This document shows positions 1-6,162 of a stretch of 10,060 bases of DNA, in pieces. Made by a program: the position numbers and the translations under genes. This stretch comes from an uncultured Granulicatella sp. (GTDB taxonomy: Bacteria > Bacillota > Bacilli > Lactobacillales > Aerococcaceae). The number at the start of each line of letters is the position of its first letter. The first letter of the stretch is position 1. Under the pieces are notes generated by a model that was not told the origin of the DNA, searched no databases, and saw nothing but the letters and a program-made list of their open reading frames with translations. The stretch lies in contig CAMYBO010000038.1 of the NCBI GenBank assembly GCA_947254045.1, positions 1 to 10,060 on the forward strand. Direction: 5' to 3'.

Positions 1-81
1 TGGCTAAACAATGTAAGAATATTTTATCCAAATTCATATGAAAAAACAAGAAGAAACCCTTACAAAAAAGAAAAGAAATGA
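1..81 (+). CDS. possible C-terminal tail of an unidentified upstream gene (partial)
   Basis: Frame 1 is open from the window edge to a TGA at 79-81, giving 26 residues. The peptide begins WLNNVRIFYPNSY and becomes strongly basic (KTRRNPYKKEKK). A basic end like this is common at the C-terminus of membrane or nucleic-acid-binding proteins, but I recognise no family and no start is visible. It lies on the same strand as cggR and is followed by a palindromic hairpin at 133-149 that could end its transcript. An open frame this short can occur by chance in AT-rich DNA, so the call is weak. Confidence 0.25.
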   Translation, partial: WLNNVRIFYPNSYEKTRRNPYKKEKK

Positions 82-132
82 TTTAGTAGAAATAGAAAAA
101 GGTAAGTTCAAAGGAGAAAAAAGAAATTTATT

Positions 133-149
133 GGGACTTTAAAAGTCCC
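133..149. repeat. perfect palindrome GGGACTTT-A-AAAGTCCC (terminator or operator)
   Basis: The two 8-base arms are exact complements around a single central A. In RNA this could fold into a G/C-based stem, but the nearest T-run (161-166) starts 12 bases later, so it is a poor intrinsic terminator. The arms carry GGGAC and GTCCC, the core of the CggR half-site as I recall it from Bacillus subtilis. It lies about 40 bases upstream of the cggR -35 box. It could end the upstream transcript or be a protein-binding palindrome. Confidence 0.45.
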
Positions 150-188
150 GTTTGAAAGGATTTTTTAAAAATCTTAAACACTTTAAAG

Positions 189-217
189 TTGCATTTTACA
201 AAGATTGTTGGTACAAT
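189..217 (+). promoter_or_regulatory. sigma-A-type promoter of the cggR-gap-pgk-tpiA-gpmI-eno operon
   Basis: The -35 box TTGCAT (189-194) and -10 box TACAAT (212-217) are separated by an ideal 17-base spacer. A TG at 209-210 one base before the -10 makes it an extended -10 promoter. Transcription should start near 224, leaving a leader of about 85 bases before cggR. No other site upstream of cggR is as good. It is the expected place for the CggR-controlled operon promoter. Confidence 0.7.
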
Positions 218-263
218 ATTTGTGTAATTAAGAAAGTTTTCTATGTATAGATAGCTAGTTTTT

Positions 264-285
264 AGGGACGATTTTTAGCCCAGTA
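264..285 (+). promoter_or_regulatory. partial CggR-operator-like sequence in the cggR leader
   Basis: AGGGACGATTTTTAGC (264-279) resembles the left half of the B. subtilis CggR operator, recalled as CGGGAC-N6-TGTC, including the T-rich spacer. It lies downstream of the predicted start site and upstream of cggR, where a bound repressor would block the polymerase. The expected second direct repeat after a 4-base gap is not recognisable, so this is either a diverged operator or a chance match. Confidence 0.4.
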
Positions 286-308
286 ATGAAACGAAGGGAA
301 TCGGAATT

Positions 309-1337
309 ATGGATTGTATGACATTAATGCAACTTCTAGTCCCCGAAAGCAATCAATTGTTAAAAATTCGTTTCCAAATTTTGCGAGCGATACAACGAAC
401 ACAACCGATTGGTCGAAGAGGGCTTGCAAAACAATTGGATATTTCAGAACGGGTTCTTCGTTCTGAGACGGATATACTAAAAGAACAAGGTTTAATTACA
501 TATTCTGCAAAAGGAATGTTAATCAGTGAGTTAGGAAAAGAAACTTATCTCGGATTAACTACTATCATTCAACAATGCATCGAGATGACTGCTTTTGAAA
601 AAGAAGTTTCGAAAAAGCTTGGAATCAGATTTTGTAAAGTGGTTACTGAAAGTAGTGCTAATAAAGGAATGCAGATTAGTCATCAAGTGCAAGAATTGAT
701 GAAATGGATGTTGCCGGTTGACCAATCAATTGTTACAGTGACGGGTGGTCGAACAATGGCGATGGTAGCGGAATATTTTTCAAAAGAGATTTTACAGCAA
801 CGTGAAATTTCATTTGTACCTGCTAGAGGCGGAGTGGGAGGCTCCACTTTAATTCAAGCAAATAGTGTGAGTGAGAAGATGGCAACGAAAACTGGTGGAG
901 AACATTTTTCATTATATGTTCCAGAACACGTGAGTAAAGAAACATATCTACCGTTATTACAAGAACCATTGGTTTCGCAAACACTGACAATGATGAAACA
1001 AGCGAATTGCTTATTATATAGCGTTGGAAATGCAAGTGTCATGGCTGAAAGAAGAGGATTGCTACCTCAAGAAAGTCAGTTTATTGCAAGTCAACGTGCG
1101 GTTGGTGAAGCGTTTGGTTGTTTCTTCGATGCAAAAGGAAAGATTGTTTTTAAACTTCCACGAGTAGGTTTGCATCTTAGTGATTTAGAGTCTATTCCAC
1201 ATGGTATCGCTATTGTGGAAGGTGCTCAAAAGGCAGAAGCTTTAATGGCTTATGCAAAATTAGCTCCTGTTGATCGAACATGGTTTGTGATTGATGAGAG
1301 TTTAGCAAATATGGTTTTGAACGGGGGAACCCGCTAA
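309..1337 (+). CDS. cggR: central glycolytic genes regulator CggR (SorC/DeoR-family repressor)
   Basis: This is a cytoplasmic transcriptional repressor of the downstream glycolytic genes, released by fructose-1,6-bisphosphate in B. subtilis. The 342-residue length matches the family (about 340). Residues 21-70 form the winged-helix DNA-binding region, with IGRRGLAKQLDISERVLR typical of CggR. Residues from about 90 to 335 are the SorC-type sugar-phosphate-binding domain, with VTGGRTMA (144-151), PARGG (171-175), MAERR (245-249), EAFG (267-270) and KAEA (308-311). The ATG at 309 has AAGGG about 10 bases upstream; a second ATG at 318 is less well placed. The first threonine of the usual GGTT phosphate-binding motif reads Arg148, and the usual AGG near the C-terminus reads VEG. 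Its position directly before gap, transcribed with it, supports the call and implies autoregulation. Confidence 0.93.
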   Translation: MDCMTLMQLLVPESNQLLKIRFQILRAIQRTQPIGRRGLAKQLDISERVLRSETDILKEQGLITYSAKGMLISELGKETYLGLTTIIQQCIEMTAFEKEVSKKLGIRFCKVVTESSANKGMQISHQVQELMKWMLPVDQSIVTVTGGRTMAMVAEYFSKEILQQREISFVPARGGVGGSTLIQANSVSEKMATKTGGEHFSLYVPEHVSKETYLPLLQEPLVSQTLTMMKQANCLLYSVGNASVMAERRGLLPQESQFIASQRAVGEAFGCFFDAKGKIVFKLPRVGLHLSDLESIPHGIAIVEGAQKAEALMAYAKLAPVDRTWFVIDESLANMVLNGGTR

Positions 1338-1341
1338 AAAT
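1314..1341 (+). ncRNA. stem-loop at the cggR 3' end, candidate mRNA processing/stabilising element
   Basis: CGGG (1322-1325) pairs with CCCG (1330-1333) around a GGAA loop, a GNRA-type tetraloop. Below it, allowing A-C and G-A mismatches, TTTT (1315-1318) pairs with AAAA (1337-1340). The structure spans the cggR stop codon and ends just before the gap ribosome binding site. In B. subtilis the cggR-gapA mRNA is cleaved near the cggR end, and a stem-loop protects the gapA part. This stem is in the corresponding place, but the function here is inferred. Confidence 0.4.
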
Positions 1342-1373
1342 AAAAAAATATATTCCTAGGAGGAAAAACTATT

Positions 1374-2375
1374 ATGACAGTTAAAGTTGGTATTAACGGT
1401 TTCGGACGTATTGGACGTTTAGCATTCCGTCGTATTCAAGAAGTGGAAGGATTAGAAGTTGTTGCAATCAACGACTTAACAGATGCTAAACAATTAGCAC
1501 ACTTATTAAAATACGATTCAACACAAGGACGTTTCAACGGAGAAGTTGAAGTATTAGAAGGTGCATTCCGCGTAAACGGTAAAGAAGTTAAAGTATTAGC
1601 TAACCGTAATCCTGAAGAATTACCATGGGGAGAACTAGGCGTTGACATCGTTTTAGAATGTACTGGTTTCTTCACTTCTAAACAAAAAGCTGAATTACAC
1701 TTAAAAGGTGGAGCTAAACGTGTTGTTATCTCTGCTCCTGGTGGTAACGATGTTCCAACAATCGTTTACAACGTAAACCACAACATTTTAACAGGTAAAG
1801 AAACAGTTATCTCTGGTGCTTCATGTACTACAAACTGTTTAGCACCTATGGCTAAAGCTTTAAACGATAACTTCGGAATCGTTGAAGGTTTAATGACTAC
1901 AATCCATGGTTACACTGGTGACCAAAACACATTAGATGCACCTCACGCAAAAGGAGACTTACGTCGTGCTCGTGCTGCAGCTGTAAACATCGTTCCTAAC
2001 ACTACTGGTGCTGCTAAAGCTATCGGCTTAGTAATTCCAGAATTAAACGGTAAATTAGATGGAGCTGCTCAACGTGTTCCTGTACCAACAGGTTCATTAA
2101 CTGAATTAGTTTCTGTATTAGAAAAACCAGTTACAGCTGAAGAAGTTAACGCTGCTATGAAAGCTGCTTCAACTGAATCATACGGATACACTGAAGAACC
2201 ATTAGTATCTTCTGATATCGTAGGTATCACTTATGGGTCATTATTTGATGCTACTCAAACTAAAGTAATGACTGTAGGCGACAAACAATTAGTTAAAACA
2301 GTTTCTTGGTACGATAACGAAATGTCATACACTGCACAATTAATTCGTACTTTAGAATACTTTGCAAACTTATAA
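1374..2375 (+). CDS. gap: NAD-dependent glyceraldehyde-3-phosphate dehydrogenase, type I
   Basis: This enzyme oxidises and phosphorylates glyceraldehyde-3-phosphate to 1,3-bisphosphoglycerate, forming NADH, and acts as a cytoplasmic tetramer. The 333-residue protein starts with the Rossmann motif GINGFGRIGR (6-15). Asp34 lies where NAD-preferring enzymes bind the adenosine ribose. The catalytic Cys151 sits in SGASCTTNC, and His178 in TTIHGYTGDQ is its base partner. WYDNEMSY near the C-terminus is the usual phosphate/NAD-site motif. The start has a perfect AGGAGG (1358-1363) 10 bases upstream. Codon use is very biased, as expected for one of the most expressed genes. It follows cggR by 36 bases, so this is the glycolytic (GapA-type) enzyme and not a gluconeogenic GapB. 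Confidence 0.97.
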   Translation: MTVKVGINGFGRIGRLAFRRIQEVEGLEVVAINDLTDAKQLAHLLKYDSTQGRFNGEVEVLEGAFRVNGKEVKVLANRNPEELPWGELGVDIVLECTGFFTSKQKAELHLKGGAKRVVISAPGGNDVPTIVYNVNHNILTGKETVISGASCTTNCLAPMAKALNDNFGIVEGLMTTIHGYTGDQNTLDAPHAKGDLRRARAAAVNIVPNTTGAAKAIGLVIPELNGKLDGAAQRVPVPTGSLTELVSVLEKPVTAEEVNAAMKAASTESYGYTEEPLVSSDIVGITYGSLFDATQTKVMTVGDKQLVKTVSWYDNEMSYTAQLIRTLEYFANL

Positions 2376-2413
2376 TATAAAGTTTTGATATAGCTAATCG
2401 TATCGAATTTTTC

Positions 2414-2449
2414 AGGGCGATGGAAGCATTCGCTTCCTCGCCCTATTTT
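2414..2449 (+). terminator. terminator-like hairpin between gap and pgk (likely partial terminator)
   Basis: AGGGCGA (2414-2420) pairs with TCGCCCT (2438-2444), and GGAAGC (2422-2427) with GCTTCC (2432-2437). There is a bulged T at 2421 and an ATTC loop. Only ATTTTC follows, a weak U-tract. The 13-pair GC-rich stem should stop or stall some transcripts and protect the gap mRNA 3' end, while read-through supplies pgk and later genes. This would give the common pattern of gap mRNA in excess of the downstream genes. Confidence 0.7.
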
Positions 2450-2503
2450 CATAATGTGGGTATTACACTCGCTCCCAATAAATTTTTTCTAGGAGGCTAT
2501 TCT

Positions 2504-3694
2504 ATGGCTAAAAAAATTGTGACAGATTTATCTGTTAAAGGTAAAAAAGTATTAGTACGTGTTGACTTTAATGTTCCATTAAAAGATGGCGTTATTACAG
2601 ATGACAACCGTATTGTTCAAGCATTACCAACTATTCAATACTTGATTGACAATCATGCAAAAGTAATTCTTTTCTCTCACTTAGGAAAAGTAAAATCTGA
2701 AGAAGATAAAGCTCGTTTAAGCTTACGTCCAGTTGCTGTACGTTTATCAGAATTATTGAAAAAAGACGTAACATTCGTTCCAGAAACTCGTGGAGAAGCA
2801 TTAGAATCAGCTATCAATGATTTAGCTGAAGGAGATGTTTTATTATTTGAAAACACTCGTTTCGAAGATTTAGATGGCAAAAAAGAATCTAAAAACGATC
2901 CTGAGTTAGGCAAATATTGGGCATCTTTAGGAGAGTTGTTCGTAAATGATGCATTTGGTACAGCTCATCGTTCTCATGCTTCAAACGTAGGAATTGCTAG
3001 CCAATTAGAAACTGCTGCTGGTTTCTTAATGGAAAAAGAAATTAAATTTATCGGTGGAGCAGTAGATACACCAGAACGTCCATTCGTTGCGATTTTAGGT
3101 GGGGCAAAAGTTTCAGATAAAATTGGTGTAATCGAAAGCTTATTAGATAAAGCTGATAAAGTATTAATCGGTGGAGGAATGGCTTATACATTCTTCAAAG
3201 CTATGGGTCGTGAAGTAGGTCTATCATTGTTAGAAGTAGATCGTGTTGAATTAGCAAAACAATTAATGGAAAAAGCTGGCGACAAATTAGTATTACCAAT
3301 TGACAATGTAGTTGCAAAAGAATTCTCAAATGATGCAGTTGCTACAACTGTACCTTCTGACCAAATTCCAGCTGACCAAGAAGGGTTAGACGTTGGTCCT
3401 AAAACAGTTGAATTATTTGCTAGCTACTTAAAAGATGCTAAAACAGTTGTATGGAATGGACCTATGGGTGTATTCGAATTATCTAACTTCGCTAAAGGAA
3501 CAATTGGTGTATGTGAAGCTATTGCTTCTTTAGAAAATGCTACAACAATCATCGGTGGTGGAGATTCTGCAGCAGCAGCAATTTCACTAGGATATGCTGA
3601 TAAATTCACTCATATCTCAACTGGTGGTGGAGCTTCATTAGAATACTTAGAAGGTAAAGAATTACCTGGTGTAGCTTCAATTAGTGATAAATAA
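2504..3694 (+). CDS. pgk: phosphoglycerate kinase
   Basis: This enzyme transfers the acyl phosphate of 1,3-bisphosphoglycerate to ADP, giving 3-phosphoglycerate and ATP. It is a cytoplasmic two-domain monomer. The 396-residue protein has normal length. Family motifs include RVDFNVP (19-25) and SHLG (58-61) in the substrate domain, FENTRF (115-120), FGTAHRSHAS (151-160), GGAKVSDK (199-206), GPMGVFE (319-325) and the nucleotide-side GGGDSAAA (351-358) and STGGGASLE (372-380). The ATG at 2504 is chosen because AGGAGG (2491-2496) precedes it and MAKKIVTDL is the usual N-terminus. An in-frame ATG at 2420 lies inside the preceding hairpin and would add 28 unrelated residues. The gene is 128 bases after gap and appears to be expressed by read-through. 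Confidence 0.97.
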   Translation: MAKKIVTDLSVKGKKVLVRVDFNVPLKDGVITDDNRIVQALPTIQYLIDNHAKVILFSHLGKVKSEEDKARLSLRPVAVRLSELLKKDVTFVPETRGEALESAINDLAEGDVLLFENTRFEDLDGKKESKNDPELGKYWASLGELFVNDAFGTAHRSHASNVGIASQLETAAGFLMEKEIKFIGGAVDTPERPFVAILGGAKVSDKIGVIESLLDKADKVLIGGGMAYTFFKAMGREVGLSLLEVDRVELAKQLMEKAGDKLVLPIDNVVAKEFSNDAVATTVPSDQIPADQEGLDVGPKTVELFASYLKDAKTVVWNGPMGVFELSNFAKGTIGVCEAIASLENATTIIGGGDSAAAAISLGYADKFTHISTGGGASLEYLEGKELPGVASISDK

Positions 3695-3711
3695 TTAAAT
3701 AAATTTGAAAA

Positions 3712-3748
3712 AGACTCACTGAAATGATGTGTTCATTTTTGTGAGTCT
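3712..3748 (+). other. long RNA hairpin between pgk and tpiA, without U-tract
   Basis: AGACTCAC (3712-3719) pairs with GTGAGTCT (3741-3748). After one T-T mismatch, GAAATGA (3721-3727) pairs with the segment 3733-3739, including one G-T pair, around a TGTGT loop. This gives about 15 pairs in a 16-position stem. The bases that follow (GCTTCATAAAC) lack a T-run, so it is unlikely to be an efficient intrinsic terminator. It may set mRNA stability or processing between pgk and tpiA. Confidence 0.6.
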
Positions 3749-3778
3749 GCTTCATAAACAATTTTAGGAGGAAAAATT

Positions 3779-4534
3779 ATGCGTAAACCAATTATTGCAG
3801 GAAACTGGAAAATGAACAAAAATCCTAAAGAAACTCAAGCATTCGTTGAGGCTTTAGCAGGAAAATTACCATCATCAGCAGTTGTTGAGTCTGCTATTGC
3901 AGCTCCAGCAGTCGATTTAAGTTCTTTATTAGCTGCAGCAGAAGGTTCAGAATTAAAAGTAGCTGCTCAAAACTGCTACTTCGAACAAGAAGGTGCTTAT
4001 ACAGGAGAAACTTCTCCAAAAGTATTATCAGAAATGGGCGTTCACTATGTAGTAATTGGACACTCAGAACGTCGTGAATATTTCCACGAAACTGATGCTG
4101 ATATTAATAAAAAAGCAAAAGCTATTTTTGCAAACGGTATGTTACCAATTATTTGTTGTGGTGAAACATTAGAAACTTATGAAGCTGGTAAAGCTGCTGA
4201 GTTTGTAGGAGCACAAGTTTCTGCTGCGTTAGCTGGATTATCAAATGAACAAGTTTCATCATTAGTCATTGCATATGAACCAATTTGGGCAATCGGAACT
4301 GGTAAATCAGCTTCTCAAGATGACGCTCAAAAAATGTGTAAAGTAGTACGTGACGTTGTAGCAGCTGACTTTGGTCAAAAAGTTGCAGATAAAGTACGTG
4401 TACAATATGGTGGTTCTGTAAAACCTGAAAACATTAAAGAATATATGGCTTGTCCAGATGTGGATGGAGCTTTAGTAGGTGGAGCAAGCTTACAACCTGA
4501 ATCATTCTTAGCTTTATTGGAGGCAGTAAAATAA
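3779..4534 (+). CDS. tpiA: triosephosphate isomerase
   Basis: This enzyme interconverts dihydroxyacetone phosphate and glyceraldehyde-3-phosphate and is a cytoplasmic TIM-barrel dimer. Its 251 residues match the family. All catalytic parts are visible: Asn9 and Lys11 in GNWKMN (8-13), the electrophile His95 in VIGHSERRE, the base Glu167 in AYEPIWAIGTGK with the mobile loop 6 following it, and the phosphate-binding YGGSV and GGASL near the C-terminus. AGGAGG at 3766-3771 fixes the start. It lies 84 bases after pgk, and its stop codon overlaps the gpmI start by one base. Confidence 0.97.
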   Translation: MRKPIIAGNWKMNKNPKETQAFVEALAGKLPSSAVVESAIAAPAVDLSSLLAAAEGSELKVAAQNCYFEQEGAYTGETSPKVLSEMGVHYVVIGHSERREYFHETDADINKKAKAIFANGMLPIICCGETLETYEAGKAAEFVGAQVSAALAGLSNEQVSSLVIAYEPIWAIGTGKSASQDDAQKMCKVVRDVVAADFGQKVADKVRVQYGGSVKPENIKEYMACPDVDGALVGGASLQPESFLALLEAVK

Positions 4535-4536
4535 TG
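4519..4536 (+). promoter_or_regulatory. gpmI ribosome binding site inside tpiA, with TAATG stop/start overlap
   Basis: GGAGG (4519-4523) lies inside the tpiA coding sequence, 10 bases before the gpmI ATG at 4534. The A of the tpiA TAA (4532-4534) is also the first base of that ATG. Ribosomes finishing tpiA can therefore restart at gpmI, so the two proteins are probably translationally coupled. Confidence 0.8.
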
Positions 4537-6063
4537 TCTAAATCACCAGTAGCGATTATTATCTTAGATGGTTTCGGATGGAGACCAGAAGTAGAAGGTA
4601 ACGCTGTAGCACAAGCAAATAAACCAAATTTTGACCGTTATTATAACGAATTTCCTCATACAACATTGAAAGCTTCTGGCTTAGATGTAGGTCTACCAGA
4701 TGGACAAATGGGGAACTCAGAAGTAGGTCATACAAATATCGGGGCAGGCCGTATCGTATACCAAAGCTTGACTCGTATTGATAAAGCAATTTTAGATGGC
4801 GAATTCGATACAAACCCAGCATTAAATAGTGCATTTAACCATGTGTTAGAAAATGGTTCTGCATTACACTTATTCGGATTATTATCTGATGGTGGTGTAC
4901 ACAGCCATATCAATCATTTATTAGCATTAATTGAAGCAGCTAAAGCAAAAGGAATCTCTAAAGTTTACATTCATGCATTTATGGATGGACGTGACGTAGA
5001 TCCACATGGTGGTCCAGCGTATATTAAAACTTTAGAAGAAAAATTAGCAGAAGTTGGAGTGGGTCAAATCGCAACAGTATCAGGTCGTTACTATGCAATG
5101 GATCGTGACAAACGTTGGGAACGTGTTCAATTAGCTTATGATGCAATTGCACATGCAAAAGGCCCTCAATTTGAATCAGCACAAGCAGTAATTGATCACA
5201 GTTATGCTGAAAATGTAACAGATGAATTTGTCATTCCATCAGTAATCGTTAAAGATGGACAACCAGTTGCGAAAATTGAAGAAAATGATGCAGTTATCTT
5301 CTTTAACTTCCGTCCTGACCGTGCGATTCAATTATCAAATGCATTTACAGATAAAGAGTGGACAAACTTTGATCGTGGTGAACATGCTGCAAATGTTAAA
5401 TTTGTGACAATGACATTATACAATCCAAGTGTAGATGCAGAAGTTGCATTCCCACCAATTCCTATGACAAATGTTTTAGGAGAAGTATTATCTAAAGCAG
5501 GATTAGCACAATTACGTATTGCAGAAACTGAGAAATATCCTCACGTTACATTCTTTATGAATGGAGGACGTAATGAAGAGTTCCCAGGAGAAAACCGTAT
5601 TTTAATTCCTTCTCCAAAAGTTGCAACATATGACTTAAAACCTGAAATGAGTGCTTATGAAGTAGGAGATGCATTATATAACTCTATTCAAAATGATGAA
5701 AATGATGCAATCATCTTAAACTTCGCAAACCCAGATATGGTTGGACACTCAGGTATGTTAGAACCAACCATTAAAGCGATTGAAGCAGTAGATGAAAACT
5801 TAGGTAAAGTAGTAGATGCTATTTTAGCTAAAGGTGGTACTGCAATTATCTTTGCTGACCACGGTAACTCAGAAACAATGATTACACCAGAAGGTACACC
5901 TCATACTGCTCATACAACAGTTCCAGTACCAGTAATCGTAACGAAAAAAGGTGTTACATTACGTGAAGGTGGTCGCTTAGCAGATGTTGCACCTACAATG
6001 TTAGATTTATTGAATGTAGCAAAACCTGAAGAAATGACAGGCGAAAGCTTAATTCAAAAATAA
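4534..6063 (+). CDS. gpmI: 2,3-bisphosphoglycerate-independent phosphoglycerate mutase
   Basis: This enzyme converts 3-phosphoglycerate to 2-phosphoglycerate through a phosphoserine intermediate, using two manganese ions and no 2,3-bisphosphoglycerate. The 509-residue cytoplasmic protein is of normal length (about 510). The metal and active-site residues of the alkaline-phosphatase superfamily are present: Asp12 in ILDGFG, nucleophile Ser62 in GQMGNSEVGH, His123, DGRD (151-154), Arg185, Arg191, FRPDR (259-263), Lys334, Asp401 and His405 in NPDMVGH, Asp442-His443 in ADHGN, and His460. The known manganese dependence of this class makes activity sensitive to pH and metal supply. It overlaps tpiA by one base and precedes eno by 99 bases. 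Confidence 0.97.
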   Translation: MSKSPVAIIILDGFGWRPEVEGNAVAQANKPNFDRYYNEFPHTTLKASGLDVGLPDGQMGNSEVGHTNIGAGRIVYQSLTRIDKAILDGEFDTNPALNSAFNHVLENGSALHLFGLLSDGGVHSHINHLLALIEAAKAKGISKVYIHAFMDGRDVDPHGGPAYIKTLEEKLAEVGVGQIATVSGRYYAMDRDKRWERVQLAYDAIAHAKGPQFESAQAVIDHSYAENVTDEFVIPSVIVKDGQPVAKIEENDAVIFFNFRPDRAIQLSNAFTDKEWTNFDRGEHAANVKFVTMTLYNPSVDAEVAFPPIPMTNVLGEVLSKAGLAQLRIAETEKYPHVTFFMNGGRNEEFPGENRILIPSPKVATYDLKPEMSAYEVGDALYNSIQNDENDAIILNFANPDMVGHSGMLEPTIKAIEAVDENLGKVVDAILAKGGTAIIFADHGNSETMITPEGTPHTAHTTVPVPVIVTKKGVTLREGGRLADVAPTMLDLLNVAKPEEMTGESLIQK

Positions 6064-6069
6064 TCATAA

Positions 6070-6115
6070 AAAAAGGCTTTCAATTTAAGGAAAAGATTGC
6101 ATAGAAAGCATTTTT
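6070..6115 (+). terminator. weak attenuator-like hairpin between gpmI and eno
   Basis: GCTTTC (6076-6081) pairs with GAAAGC (6104-6109). Outside a G-A mismatch, the A-run before it can pair with the T-run at 6111-6115. The 22-base loop makes it weaker than the stems elsewhere in the operon. It may reduce read-through from gpmI. The predicted eno -35 box lies in its loop. Confidence 0.35.
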
Positions 6116-6125
6116 CGACTAAAAT
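6097..6125 (+). promoter_or_regulatory. internal promoter upstream of eno
   Basis: TTGCAT (6097-6102) and TAAAAT (6120-6125) are separated by exactly 17 bases. The -35 box and spacing are identical to those of the promoter before cggR. The start would fall near 6132, about 30 bases before the eno ATG. This could give eno a supply of transcript independent of CggR. The match is good but there is no extended -10. Confidence 0.5.
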
Positions 6126-6162
6126 AGAAACGTACAAATAAATATAAAGGAGTTAATAAATC

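Noticed and set aside
38..142. 34-codon lysine-rich open frame before cggR
   Set aside because: It has no ribosome binding site before the ATG, low-complexity AT-rich content, and a stop inside the palindrome.
109..142. AAAGGAG at 109-115 as a ribosome binding site for a small gene
   Set aside because: The only nearby start is a TTG at 131 that reaches a stop after three codons.
283..300. CcpA (cre) site near TAATGAAACGAAGGG
   Set aside because: The central CG and flanking bases do not fit the cre consensus at the required positions.
2420..2503. Upstream in-frame ATG extending pgk by 28 residues
   Set aside because: The ATG is the last base pair region of the hairpin arm, has no ribosome binding site, and the extra residues are not part of the family; AGGAGG supports 2504.
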